Source: Thiomonas arsenitoxydans
Lineage (GTDB): Bacteria; Pseudomonadota; Gammaproteobacteria; Burkholderiales; Burkholderiaceae_C
Reading direction: 5' to 3'
Length of the DNA: 64,000 nucleotides
Assembly: GCF_000253115.1 (NCBI RefSeq)
Contig: NC_014145.1
Location: 2,790,001 to 2,854,000, forward strand
This document shows, piece after piece, positions 38,552 through 45,769 of the stretch. Under the pieces are notes generated by a model. That model was not told the DNA's origin and did no database searches. It saw only the letters and a program-made list of their open reading frames with translations. How positions within the stretch are numbered: position 1 is the stretch's first letter; the number at the start of each line of letters is the position of its first letter. The translations under genes and the position numbers were made by a program.

Positions 38552-39046
38552 TCAAGGCTTGACGGAGTTCAAGCGCAGCATCAGCGTCATCGGATGCTGC
38601 AGCGACTCCTGGAAGCCGTAGTGCTCGTAGAACTGCTTGGCGCGGTCGTGCAGGGCGTGGACGAGCAGCGCCCGCACGCCAGCGTTCTGCGAAACGCTCA
38701 CGGCGCGACCGACTGCGTCCTGCAGCAAAGACGCTCCGAGCTTGACGCCCTGCGCTCGATGGTCGACAGCCAGTCGGGCCAGAACCATCACTGGAACAGG
38801 ATCGGGCATGTTGCGTCGCACGCTGCTGGTTGCCGCCTGATGTGAAACCGCACCTGCGGCCATCGCGTAATAGCCGAAGACTCGCGCTTCCTGGTCCGTG
38901 ACCACGAAGGTGCGGCTGGCGCCGCTCAATTGGTTGGTTAGTGCCCGGCGCTTGAGCCATTCATCGAGACTGGCTTCACCGCAAGCGAAATCGTCCAGGA
39001 TGTGGGTGGCGACGAGCGGATTCGGTGCGCTTAAGTGCAAGCTCAT
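38552..39046 (-). CDS. tacT: GNAT acetyltransferase toxin (TacT-like)
   Basis: This 164-residue protein has the GNAT fold typical of toxins that acetylate aminoacyl-tRNA. Features are CGEASLDEWLKRRALTNQLS at the N terminus, GYYAMAAGAVSH, VPVMVLARLAVDHRAQGVKL (acetyl-CoA-binding V/L-A-R-L-A-V strand and loop), GASLLQDAVGRA and HALHDRAKQFYEHYGFQES with the conserved Tyr. The start overlaps the antitoxin stop by 4 bp (ATGA), the standard order for TacA-TacT pairs. It is intact. Confidence 0.88.
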   Translation of the reverse strand: MSLHLSAPNPLVATHILDDFACGEASLDEWLKRRALTNQLSGASRTFVVTDQEARVFGYYAMAAGAVSHQAATSSVRRNMPDPVPVMVLARLAVDHRAQGVKLGASLLQDAVGRAVSVSQNAGVRALLVHALHDRAKQFYEHYGFQESLQHPMTLMLRLNSVKP

Positions 39047-39315
39047 GCCGTATCGGTGCTCCAGGGCGCCTTGACGGACATGAGACGTTCAAGCCCGGGG
39101 TTGGGGCCGATAGGTGCGTCGAGCATCGCGGTGAACTGCTTGAACTTTTCAGTGTCCAGACTGAAAAAGACCTGATCGAGCACCACTGACTGGGCGCGGT
39201 CGCAGGCTGCTTCAAGCATGAAGTCTGATCGATTCTTTCCGAGCAGGCTGGCGGCGTGATCGATCAGGTCGCGCTGCTCAGGCAGGGCCCGCAGATTGAT
39301 GGCGGCGTCACGCAT
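39043..39315 (-). CDS. tacA: DUF1778 antitoxin (TacA-like)
   Basis: This 90-residue ribbon-helix-helix antitoxin has an N-terminal INLRALPEQRDLIDHAASLL and GKNRSDFMLEAACDRAQ, the DNA-binding RHH part. The C-terminal tail FSLDTEKFKQFTAMLDAPI would wrap the toxin. The ribosome binding site AGGAG (39322-39326) precedes the ATG at 39315. The operator palindrome lies immediately upstream, in keeping with autorepression by the toxin-antitoxin complex. Confidence 0.88.
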   Translation of the reverse strand: MRDAAINLRALPEQRDLIDHAASLLGKNRSDFMLEAACDRAQSVVLDQVFFSLDTEKFKQFTAMLDAPIGPNPGLERLMSVKAPWSTDTA

Positions 39316-39328
39316 TGGTTTTCTCCTA

Positions 39329-39344
39329 TTTGTGCATACACAAA
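39329..39344. promoter_or_regulatory. Palindromic operator of the tacAT pair
   Basis: TTTGTGCATACACAAA is a perfect 6-bp-arm palindrome (TTTGTG-CATA-CACAAA) located between the promoter -10 region and the tacA ribosome binding site. A related half-site (CAATTTG) overlaps the -10 element. The position fits binding by the ribbon-helix-helix antitoxin. Confidence 0.55.
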
Positions 39345-39354
39345 AGATATACAA

Positions 39355-39383
39355 ATTGTGACACAGCGTGTAGCCGTTGTCAA
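39355..39383 (-). promoter_or_regulatory. Sigma70-type promoter of tacAT
   Basis: On the minus strand a perfect -35 TTGACA (39378-39383) is followed after 17 bases by CACAAT (39355-39360), a reasonable -10. Transcription would start near 39347, about 30 bases upstream of the tacA start and next to the operator palindrome. Confidence 0.6.
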
Positions 39384-39595
39384 TACGCTAGCCCGCCCAT
39401 CAAGCGCCACACGAAAGCCACACGAGAGTTCGACACTATGCTGACTCGTTAGACCCGGCATGGACCGAATACTTCCAGCTTCGAGGCGACCACCCGGTGC
39501 TGCGCGTTGCGCCGCCATGCATCCTCAAGCATGGGTCACACCAAGGACGCGGGAACGTTGTTGCGACGCCCTCGTATGCTGCCAAGCTGTTGTCC
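39384..39595. other. Non-coding gap behind the tacAT promoter
   Basis: This stretch lies between the tacAT promoter and the small membrane-peptide frame. I see no convincing gene, repeat or RNA in it. Both strands have open frames here, but these lack start signals and protein-like composition. Confidence 0.4.
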
Positions 39596-39718
39596 TTAGC
39601 CGCGCCTGCGTCGATCCTTGCTGCCATTGCGCGACAACCAGAAAACTAAGCCCGTCAATGCGCCTACACCGATCACGGCGACGGCGCACATCACATAAAT
39701 CCCTGTGACTATTGTCAT
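39596..39718 (-). CDS. Possible 40-residue single-span membrane peptide
   Basis: The ATG at 39718, preceded by TTGGAACTTCC, opens a 40-codon frame: MTIVTGIYVMCAVAVIGVGA then LTGLVFWLSRN and a basic tail KDRRRRG before TAA. This is one clear hydrophobic helix followed by positive charges, the normal orientation for a small inner-membrane protein. It lies 19 bp downstream of the gene at 39738 in the same direction. No homologue is recognised. Confidence 0.4.
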   Translation of the reverse strand: MTIVTGIYVMCAVAVIGVGALTGLVFWLSRNGSKDRRRRG

Positions 39719-39737
39719 GGAAGTTCCAAGCTCAAAT

Positions 39738-40079
39738 TTAACCCGAAGGTTGTCGTTCTAGGCGACGACGCAGAATGCCTGGCCCGTCGGTCAACGCTCC
39801 GCAGGCGATGAACTCATGATAGAAGTTGCCGAGCGCATCAAAGGCGCTCATGGAGGGGTCGGTGACGACTTTCTGCACGCTCGCCTGGAGGATGCTGGCA
39901 AACCCTTTGAGGGGCGCCATCCTGAGTTCGGGGTGAACCCGGTTCAGTGCGGGCGATTTTTCGATGAAGGCAAACTGGCCGAGCAGCGTGCCGACTTTTT
40001 GCTGCGGCCCAAATCCCTTCTGGATCATGTATTCGTTGGCGGCACGGTAAATTTTCTCGTCGTCTGAGTCGCACGGCAT
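39738..40079 (-). CDS. Hypothetical protein
   Basis: This 113-residue soluble protein, if started at the ATG at 40079, reads MPCDSDDEKIYRAANEYMIQ, KVGTLLGQFAFIEKSPALNR and PSMSAFDALGNFYHEFIACG. An alternative TTG start at 40118 would overlap the preceding gene's stop by 4 bp (TTGA). No family is recognised. It follows a cluster of YqjD/YqjE-like membrane stress proteins and probably shares their transcript. Confidence 0.5.
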   Translation of the reverse strand: MPCDSDDEKIYRAANEYMIQKGFGPQQKVGTLLGQFAFIEKSPALNRVHPELRMAPLKGFASILQASVQKVVTDPSMSAFDALGNFYHEFIACGALTDGPGILRRRLERQPSG

Positions 40080-40114
40080 GGTTTCGCTGCCGTCGGTCAG
40101 CCGCTTTGAGACTT

Positions 40115-40504
40115 TCAACCGGCGCGGTCTTTGCGCAGAAACTGCGTGATGCCGTAGATCGCGCCGCCAGCCAGGCCCAGTTTCAGGAGGCGTCCGAGCA
40201 GCAAGCGCGAAAGACGCCTGCGCAGCAGCATCGAGACGACGGAGCCCATGATGGAGCCAACGTAGGGGTGGCTGCGGGTAAAGCGAAAAAGACCCAGCAC
40301 CGAACTGGCCGGGTTGAGCGCACCAAGCACCGAGCCGGAGAGAGCGGCCTTGATCAACCGACCTGGCTGCGCCCGCTCGCGAAACTGCTCCGCCGCCTGC
40401 ACGAACTCGACGCGCTCGACGGCGATGCGCGCCACTAAAAGCTGCTTGCGTACGGAGGTCGGCAACTGCTTGGTGAAGTCGGCTGAAGGCTGAGTCATGG
40501 CCAT
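40115..40504 (-). CDS. Small basic protein of the YqjD-YqjE cluster
   Basis: This 129-residue protein starts MAMTQPSADFTKQLPTSVRK. A helical stretch VARIAVERVEFVQAAEQFRE is followed by glycine-containing hydrophobic segments (GSVLGALNPASSVLGLF, SIMGSVVSMLLRRRLSRLLL, LGLAGGAIYGITQFL). It has the position and general character of YqjK-type proteins after yqjE, but the sequence match is weak. It probably associates with the membrane. The start is 25 bp after the upstream stop. Confidence 0.55.
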   Translation of the reverse strand: MAMTQPSADFTKQLPTSVRKQLLVARIAVERVEFVQAAEQFRERAQPGRLIKAALSGSVLGALNPASSVLGLFRFTRSHPYVGSIMGSVVSMLLRRRLSRLLLGRLLKLGLAGGAIYGITQFLRKDRAG

Positions 40505-40529
40505 GGTGCGACAGTACAGGGAGCTCGGG

Positions 40530-40925
40530 TCAGGCTCGGGAGCGCCACACTGCGGCGTCTTTGGCCAGTTCGGCGCGGGTCGCGGCGAACGGCGCGGGGG
40601 CGTGCCGGATGGCGGCGCGGATGCGGTAGACACCATACGCGGCCACGGCGATGTAGAGCAGGCAGAGCAAAGCCAGCACCAGCCAATGGCTGCGATCCCA
40701 GAACAGAATGACGAGCAGCGCGGTGAGGCTGCCCACGGCGAGCAGACCGAACAGCATGACCACCGCGCCGAGCACGATCAGCGCTACCAGGCGCTGACGC
40801 TCTTCGGCCAGCTCGATGCTGGCGAGCTCGATGCGGCTTTGCAATAGCGCAGCCGCGCTGCTGAGCAAACGCTGACCGGCCGCGCCCAGGCCTTCTGAGT
40901 GTCCGGGTTGCGCGTCTTTGGCCAT
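40530..40925 (-). CDS. Phage holin family/YqjE-like membrane protein
   Basis: This 131-residue protein has an amphipathic N-terminal helix (QSRIELASIELAEERQRLVA) and two membrane helices (LIVLGAVVMLFGLLAVGSL and WLVLALLCLLYIAVAAYGVY). The pattern matches DUF1469/YqjE, often labelled phage holin family though not phage derived. It lies 12 bp downstream of the DUF883 gene in the same order as E. coli yqjD-yqjE. Role in envelope stress or stationary phase is presumed. Confidence 0.8.
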   Translation of the reverse strand: MAKDAQPGHSEGLGAAGQRLLSSAAALLQSRIELASIELAEERQRLVALIVLGAVVMLFGLLAVGSLTALLVILFWDRSHWLVLALLCLLYIAVAAYGVYRIRAAIRHAPAPFAATRAELAKDAAVWRSRA

Positions 40926-40937
40926 GAGCTGACGAAA

Positions 40938-41240
40938 TCAGCGGCTGCGATTGATCAGCAGGCCCACGGCCAGGCCCAGGGCTGCGGCCATGCCGATGGC
41001 CTTCCAGGGGTGGTCGTGCACATAGTCGTCGGTGGCCTGAGCGGCGGCCTTGCTGCGCTCGACCACGGCGTCCTGCAGGTCTTGCGCTTTCTCGGCGGCT
41101 TGGCGCAGCAGTTTCATGCCGCGTCGCTGCAGTTCAGCGGCTTGCTCGCCACTGCTGGCTGCAGCCTGTTTGAGCAGATCTTCTGCGTGGTCGATCACGA
41201 GCGCGACATCGGATTTGATCTCTTGGACTGACTTGGTCAT
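40938..41240 (-). CDS. DUF883 family protein (YqjD/ElaB-like)
   Basis: This 100-residue protein begins MTKSVQEIKSDVALVIDHAE, forms a long amphipathic helix rich in Ala, Gln and Lys, and ends with the family signature YVHDHPWKAIGMAAALGLAV followed by a short membrane span and NRSR. YqjD/ElaB proteins anchor to the inner membrane by this C-terminal helix and bind ribosomes in stationary phase. The ribosome binding site AGGAG lies just upstream. It is the first gene of the small cluster. Confidence 0.85.
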   Translation of the reverse strand: MTKSVQEIKSDVALVIDHAEDLLKQAAASSGEQAAELQRRGMKLLRQAAEKAQDLQDAVVERSKAAAQATDDYVHDHPWKAIGMAAALGLAVGLLINRSR

Positions 41241-41331
41241 GGTGGACTCCTGAATGGAAAAAATGTGAAACGCTGCGAAACATGTTAGCCCGCAATGCAG
41301 CGCCGCAGTTGACGCGCTGCAAACACATCGC

Positions 41332-41826
41332 TCAAGGGCGCAAGGCGGCGATCAGGCGCTGGGGCTGCAAAAACAAGTCGAGGGCGGCGTGAATGTCGGG
41401 AGCGACGAGTTGCGCGGCCGCCAGCGTGAGCGCATGGGTGCATTCCGGCCCGAGCACGGCGATGCCCAGAGTGGCGGCTCGCAGCATGTCCACATCGTTG
41501 CGTCCGTTTCCCAGGGCGGCCACGCCGCCGCCTTCGGCCAGCAGGGTGCGCACGCGAGCGGTTTTGTCTGCACCGGTAAGCACGACGGCGTGACGTACCG
41601 GCAGGCCCGCAAGCGTCTGCGCGACCGTGCCGTAGGTGTCTCCGGTCAGCACCTCGATCTCCAGGATCTGGCTCAGCGCGCTCAGGCGCTCGGCCACACC
41701 GTCGATCAGCGCGCCGTTGCAGGCGAGGGTGCCGTTGAAGTCGATCAGCAGGTGGCGCAGAGCCAGCCTGTCAGCGCCGGGAATGGCAACGGCCAGCCCG
41801 GGCAAAGCGGCGCGGACAAGCGTCAT
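41332..41826 (-). CDS. HAD-superfamily protein, soluble P-type-ATPase-like, atypical motif I
   Basis: This 164-residue protein comprises only a HAD core. Motif I reads LLIDFNGTLACNG, with Asn where phosphatases have the second Asp. Motif II is VLTGDTYG, a Lys follows in TGADKTARVRTL, and motif IV is ALGNGRNDVDMLRAA. The second half resembles the P-domain of P-type ATPases. The Asn substitution (compare DKTGT in P-type ATPases) suggests reduced or altered phosphatase activity. It overlaps the end of the rfaE2-like gene by 4 bp. Confidence 0.75.
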   Translation of the reverse strand: MTLVRAALPGLAVAIPGADRLALRHLLIDFNGTLACNGALIDGVAERLSALSQILEIEVLTGDTYGTVAQTLAGLPVRHAVVLTGADKTARVRTLLAEGGGVAALGNGRNDVDMLRAATLGIAVLGPECTHALTLAAAQLVAPDIHAALDLFLQPQRLIAALRP

Positions 41827-42299
41827 GACAACTCCCGGATACGCTGCACCAGCGCGGTGGTCGAACGTCCCTCGACGAAGGGAATGGCCACCGAGCGGCC
41901 GCCCCAGGTCTGCACCAGGGCGGTCTCTGCCAGCGTGGCCATTTCGTAATCGCCCCCTTTGACATACACATCAGGGCGCACGCGCTCGATCAGGTTCAAG
42001 GGCATGCGCTCTTCGAACAGCGTGACGAGGCTGACGCTTTCCAGCGCGGCGAGCACGGCGGCGCGGTCGTCCTGCGCGTTGAGCGGGCGCTCCGGCCCTT
42101 TGCCCAGCAGGCGCACCGAAGCGTCGGAGTTCAGCCCCAGCACCAGGCTACCCCCAAGCGCGCGGGCGGCGGCCAGGTACACCACATGACCCCGGTGCAG
42201 GATGTCGAACACGCCATTGGTGAACACCAGCGGCCGAGGCAAGGCGGCCAGCCGCGCTTCAAGGTGCTCTGAAGCCACGATTTTTTCAAGAAAATGCAT
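41823..42299 (-). CDS. rfaE2: D-glycero-beta-D-manno-heptose 1-phosphate adenylyltransferase (RfaE2-type)
   Basis: This 158-residue nucleotidyltransferase activates heptose 1-phosphate with ATP to ADP-heptose for lipopolysaccharide inner core. The nucleotide-binding motif HxGH appears in FTNGVFDILHRGHVVYL. Further motifs are GLNSDASVRLLGKGPERPL, YVKGGDYE and the C-terminal EGRSTTALVQRI. It corresponds to the C-terminal domain of HldE as a stand-alone enzyme; the kinase must be elsewhere. The downstream gene encodes a HAD protein by 4-bp overlap. Confidence 0.9.
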   Translation of the reverse strand: MHFLEKIVASEHLEARLAALPRPLVFTNGVFDILHRGHVVYLAAARALGGSLVLGLNSDASVRLLGKGPERPLNAQDDRAAVLAALESVSLVTLFEERMPLNLIERVRPDVYVKGGDYEMATLAETALVQTWGGRSVAIPFVEGRSTTALVQRIRELS

Positions 42300-42463
42300 G
42301 GGCCAAAGCTTAGCGGCTGTGGGTGACGCTAGATTCTGCAGGCGCGTTCACTTTTGTTCACGCCTGCGCCAAACGGAAGTCGATATGATTTTGATCAATC
42401 TATTTCCATCCATTCATCGATTGACCTGCATGTCGGGCGCTTCGAGAAAGTGAGTCTGTTGCC

Positions 42464-43888
42464 GTGACCTCCGCATTGTTCGGCCGACTGCGCCTGTTTT
42501 GGCGGAACATCGATCCGATGGTGCCCATGACGCTGGTCGGCGCTGCGGTGGGTTTCATCGCTGCGATCGCGGTAGAGGGATTCCGCCAGGCCATGTACGC
42601 GGTCATGCGCCTTTACACGGAACAAGAACATCTCGTGGCCGCCGCCGCGGGGCTGCCGCTCTGGGCGCGGGTGGTCATCCCCACAGTAGGCGCCACGCTA
42701 GGGGGCTTGATCATGTGGGCCGGGCACCGCTGGATCAAGCGTCCGCGCGGGCCGGAATACATGGAGGCGGTGCTGGTGGGCGATGGTCGGTTGCCGCTAG
42801 GCCCCAACCTCACGCGCACGCTGTCGTCTCTGGTCGGGGTGAGCAGCGGCATCACCATCGGCCGCGAGGGCACCATGATCCAGTTCGCGGCGCTGGTGTC
42901 GTCTTTGTTGGGCCGCATCGGCAAGACGGATGCAGCGCATCGTCGGCTCATCGTGGCGTGTGGGGCGGCCGCTGGTTTCGCCGGGGCGTATCACGCGCCG
43001 ATTGCGGGCACGCTGTTCGTTGCCGAAATCATTCTGGGCGGTCTGGCGCTGCGTGAAATCGCGGCCGTGCTGGTCGCCGCGGTGATGGGCGAACTCACCA
43101 CGCAAGCGCTGTTCGCCACCGGGCCGCTTTACCTGTCTCACACCATCCCGGTGGTGGGGTTTTCTGACCTGGTCGATGCCGTGTTCATCGGCGTGATCGC
43201 CGGGCTGCTCGGGCCCGCCTTCCTCTGGCTGCTCGACACGGCACGCAAGCGCTATCAGCCGCTGATCGATTTCCTACCGCTGCGCATGGGGCTTGCTGGC
43301 CTGCTCATCGGCCTGCTGTCGATGATCCGCCCGGAGGTCTGGGGCAATGGCTACAGCGTGGTGCAATCCATGTTGGTCGATCACTGGGCGCTGTCCACCC
43401 TGGTACTGGTGTTCGTGCTGCGCATCATCGCGGTGACAGCAGCGAGCGCGGCGGGCATTCCGGGCGGCGTGCTCACGCCCACGCTGATGCTCGGCGGCGC
43501 CATCGGCCTGATGGTGCAGCACACCCTGCTGCTGGGTGACGCCACGCACGCGCAGGCCTTGTGGGTGCTGGTGGGCATGGGCAGTCTGCTGGCGGCCACC
43601 ACCCATGCGCCGGCGATGTCGGCCATCATGGTGTTCGAGATCACGCGCAATTACAACGTGGTGCTGGCCGCCATGCCGGCCTGCGTGGTGGCCTCGGTGA
43701 TCGGCAGCCTGCTGCGCGAGCGCTCGGTGTATGCCGAAGCCCTGGGACTGAAGGAGGGCGCCAGCGGCCGTACCTCGCTGTTCGACGCCATCACCGGGCG
43801 CCAGCACGCCGTCTCCAATGCGTCGGTTGGCGACAGCGAAGCACCGCCGCCGCTCAATCCGCGCAACGTCGATCAGTCGCGCGATTAG
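42464..43888 (+). CDS. ClC-family chloride channel/transporter
   Basis: This 474-residue integral membrane protein starts with GTG. ClC features are GVSSGITIGREGTMIQFAAL, with the gating Glu in GREG, then GFAGAYHAPIAGTLFVAEII and the filter-helix region ITAASAAGIPGGVLTPTLML-like stretch near residue 330. The motif that is usually GSGIPE appears degenerate (RGPEYMEAVL). It has no CBS domains; the C-terminal 50 residues are polar. It is divergent from rfaE2 and convergent with the MerR-type regulator. Confidence 0.88.
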   Translation: MTSALFGRLRLFWRNIDPMVPMTLVGAAVGFIAAIAVEGFRQAMYAVMRLYTEQEHLVAAAAGLPLWARVVIPTVGATLGGLIMWAGHRWIKRPRGPEYMEAVLVGDGRLPLGPNLTRTLSSLVGVSSGITIGREGTMIQFAALVSSLLGRIGKTDAAHRRLIVACGAAAGFAGAYHAPIAGTLFVAEIILGGLALREIAAVLVAAVMGELTTQALFATGPLYLSHTIPVVGFSDLVDAVFIGVIAGLLGPAFLWLLDTARKRYQPLIDFLPLRMGLAGLLIGLLSMIRPEVWGNGYSVVQSMLVDHWALSTLVLVFVLRIIAVTAASAAGIPGGVLTPTLMLGGAIGLMVQHTLLLGDATHAQALWVLVGMGSLLAATTHAPAMSAIMVFEITRNYNVVLAAMPACVVASVIGSLLRERSVYAEALGLKEGASGRTSLFDAITGRQHAVSNASVGDSEAPPPLNPRNVDQSRD

Positions 43889-43905
43889 GGTTTGGATCAG
43901 AAACC
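43889..43905. terminator. Weak hairpin between convergent genes
   Basis: GGTTT and AAACC, 5-bp arms with a 7-base loop, lie exactly between the clc stop and the regulator stop, which are only 8 bp apart. There is no T-tract, so activity as a shared terminator is uncertain. Confidence 0.3.
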
Positions 43906-44874
43906 GCTCACGCGATGCCGTTCGCGCCAGTCGTGAACGCTATGCGCCAAGTCCGTTAAAGCTGCGGTCACCCGCACGCCCTCGGGCAGACGCTTGCGCA
44001 GCGCCGGATTGGAGCCGCCCGCCCACAGCTCGACGGCACGCGGCAGACGGTCGCGCAATTCGGCCAGGGCGTCGAACACCTGCGCGGCCTGCAGCAGGGA
44101 CGAGAAACTCAGCACCAGCACATCGGCCGCGTGCGCCTGAGCGGCCATGAGCATATTGCCCAGCGGCAGTTGCGCGCCGAGCTGAACGCAGCGGCAACCC
44201 TCCAGCGCCAGCATGGCTTCGGCCATGAGCAGACCCAGCACATGCGGCTCCTGCGGCACGGTGGTCATCAACACTTTGGGACGCGACTGCGCCGCTTCAC
44301 CCAGAGGAATGGCGTCGATGGCAGTGCGCAGCGCGCGCTGTATGACCTCGGAATACAGGTGCTCTTCAAACACCTCCAGTTCGCCTCGCATCCACGCCTG
44401 CCCCACGCCGTAATTGAGCGGAGCGACCACTTCAGTGACAAAGCGGCTGATGCCCATGCGCATCGCGTCTTGCAGCAGCGCGCGCCGCAACAGTTCGGCA
44501 TCGTGCCGTTTAAGCAGCGCGAGGTAGGCGTGCACTTCGGCGCTTTCCGCCGGCATTTGCTCGCGTCCCGACGCAACGGCGGCATCGGGCGAAGTCTCGA
44601 CCGAGCTGCGGCCGCGCGCCAAGGCATCGAGTTCGTCGATCGGCAGTGCCACAACCTGCGCGGGACGGTGCCCGCCGTCGAGCAAACGCTTGATGACCCG
44701 CAAGCGCTCGACCTGATCGAGCGGATAGAGCCGGTCGCCAGACGCATCTCGGTGGGGCTGAGGAAAGCCGTAGCGCCGTTCCCAGACCCGCAGCGTGTCC
44801 TTGCCGATGCCGGTGTCGCGCTCGACGGCGGCAATGCTGAGTTGCAAGGCGGTATTCACGGTGCGGTCATTCAT
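43897..44874 (-). CDS. litR: MerR-family regulator with cobalamin-binding domain (LitR/CarH-like)
   Basis: This 325-residue regulator has an N-terminal MerR helix-turn-helix (SIAAVERDTGIGKDTLRVWE and RRYGFPQPHRDASGDRLYPL). A helical cap follows, with MGISRFVTEVVAPLNYGVGQ and AWMRGELEVFEEHLYSEV. The B12-binding Rossmann domain carries the EPHVLG form of the ExHxxG motif in TTVPQEPHVLGLLMAEAML. LitR/CarH proteins use adenosylcobalamin as a light sensor and repress in the dark. The start at 44874 was preferred over an upstream TTG. It is divergent from the gpx-folE2-cfa operon, with repeated dyads between. Confidence 0.82.
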   Translation of the reverse strand: MNDRTVNTALQLSIAAVERDTGIGKDTLRVWERRYGFPQPHRDASGDRLYPLDQVERLRVIKRLLDGGHRPAQVVALPIDELDALARGRSSVETSPDAAVASGREQMPAESAEVHAYLALLKRHDAELLRRALLQDAMRMGISRFVTEVVAPLNYGVGQAWMRGELEVFEEHLYSEVIQRALRTAIDAIPLGEAAQSRPKVLMTTVPQEPHVLGLLMAEAMLALEGCRCVQLGAQLPLGNMLMAAQAHAADVLVLSFSSLLQAAQVFDALAELRDRLPRAVELWAGGSNPALRKRLPEGVRVTAALTDLAHSVHDWRERHRVSGF

Positions 44875-44885
44875 CGGAAAGATCG

Positions 44886-44898
44886 TCGTCTTGGACAA
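44886..44898. promoter_or_regulatory. Candidate LitR-type operator, regulator-proximal
   Basis: TCGTC-TTG-GACAA matches 4 of 5 and 5 of 5 arm bases of the TTGTC-N3-GACAA dyad found twice near the divergent operon. It lies 12-24 bases upstream of the regulator's start codon. A related single half-site (TTGTC) occurs at 44924-44928. The position suits autoregulation. Confidence 0.4.
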
Positions 44899-45029
44899 AG
44901 CATTTCGGTTTGCATTTCTTTGCTTGTCCAGCAGTGGGTAGAGAAGTTGGATCCAAGGTTGAATCCATTAGCGCTTTCTCAGCGTAACAGTATGGTAAGC
45001 CGTCTGACCCCAGACTGATAACCCTACTT

Positions 45030-45042
45030 ATGTCTAGGACAA
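45030..45042. promoter_or_regulatory. Candidate LitR-type operator 2
   Basis: ATGTC-TAG-GACAA is nearly a perfect dyad and is the reverse complement of operator 3 over 12 bases (TGTCTAGGACAA against TTGTCCTAGACA). Centre-to-centre distance to operator 3 is 53 bp, close to five helical turns, so both could be bound on the same DNA face. Confidence 0.5.
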
Positions 45043-45082
45043 ATTTGAAAATACTTGGTACTGAAGTTGAACTCAAGCATCA

Positions 45083-45095
45083 TTGTCCTAGACAA
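45083..45095. promoter_or_regulatory. Candidate LitR-type operator 3
   Basis: TTGTC-CTA-GACAA is a perfect 5-bp-arm dyad, 28 bases upstream of the glutathione peroxidase start codon. Together with the site at 45030 it brackets the likely promoter of the nine-gene operon. Confidence 0.55.
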
Positions 45096-45122
45096 ACACC
45101 CACCCGTCTACAGGAGTTGTCC

Positions 45123-45728
45123 ATGCACCGCACTACGCTTAACCCGATCTCTCGCTTCGCGGCAGCCGCGCTGCTCGCGCTCGGCGCCCAGCTATTCAGC
45201 CCGTCCGCCTCCGCAGCTCAGTCGGCGCCCGCAGCGTCGGCCACCTGCCCTGCTCTGCTCAACCAGACTTTCCCCCGCCTGCAGGACGACAAGCCCGAAA
45301 GCCTTTGCCAATACGCGGGCAAAGTCATCCTCGTGGTCAACACCGCCAGCTATTGCGGCTTCACCCCGCAATACAAGGGGCTGGAGGCGCTGTACCGCGA
45401 GTACGGCAAGCAGGGCCTGGTGGTGCTGGGCTTTCCGTCCAACGATTTCCATCAGGAAATGGACAACAACGCCAAGATCGCCGCGTTCTGCAAGGACACC
45501 TACAACGTGCAATTCCCGATGTTCGCGCCCTCGCACGTCACTGAGCCCAAGCCGAACGCGCTGTTCGAACAGCTCATCCTCGCCACCGGCGATCAGCCCA
45601 AGTGGAACTTTTACAAATACCTGATCGGCCGCGACGGCAAGGTCGTGGGCGTCTATCCCAGCCTGGTCTCGCCAGACAACAAAGACTTTGTTGCCAAGAT
45701 CAAGACTCTGCTCGCGCAGAAACCCTGA
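45123..45728 (+). CDS. Secreted glutathione peroxidase-family protein
   Basis: This 201-residue protein has a signal peptide (about residues 1-32, [21 protein letters not shown]) and a thioredoxin-like GPx fold. The peroxidatic Cys lies in [20 protein letters not shown]. The second GPx motif is changed to [11 protein letters not shown] (Cys replaced by Ser, Gln by Asp). [19 protein letters not shown] holds the conserved Trp-Asn. It should reduce lipid or other hydroperoxides in the periplasm. It is the first gene of the operon downstream of the dyads, with ribosome binding site CAGGAG. Confidence 0.88.
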   Translation: MHRTTLNPISRFAAAALLALGAQLFSPSASAAQSAPAASATCPALLNQTFPRLQDDKPESLCQYAGKVILVVNTASYCGFTPQYKGLEALYREYGKQGLVVLGFPSNDFHQEMDNNAKIAAFCKDTYNVQFPMFAPSHVTEPKPNALFEQLILATGDQPKWNFYKYLIGRDGKVVGVYPSLVSPDNKDFVAKIKTLLAQKP

Positions 45729-45769
45729 GACATTTCTCCTCCCCCGCCACCGCCACAGAAAGGCCCGCC

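Noticed and set aside
38463..38960. Minus-strand 165-codon frame overlapping tacT
   Set aside because: It is out of frame with the well-supported GNAT toxin and lacks family features.
42391..42400. TTTTGATCAATC upstream of the ClC gene as an FNR/ANR site
   Set aside because: The half-sites TTGAT and ATCAA overlap without the required 4-base spacing, so it is probably a chance palindrome.
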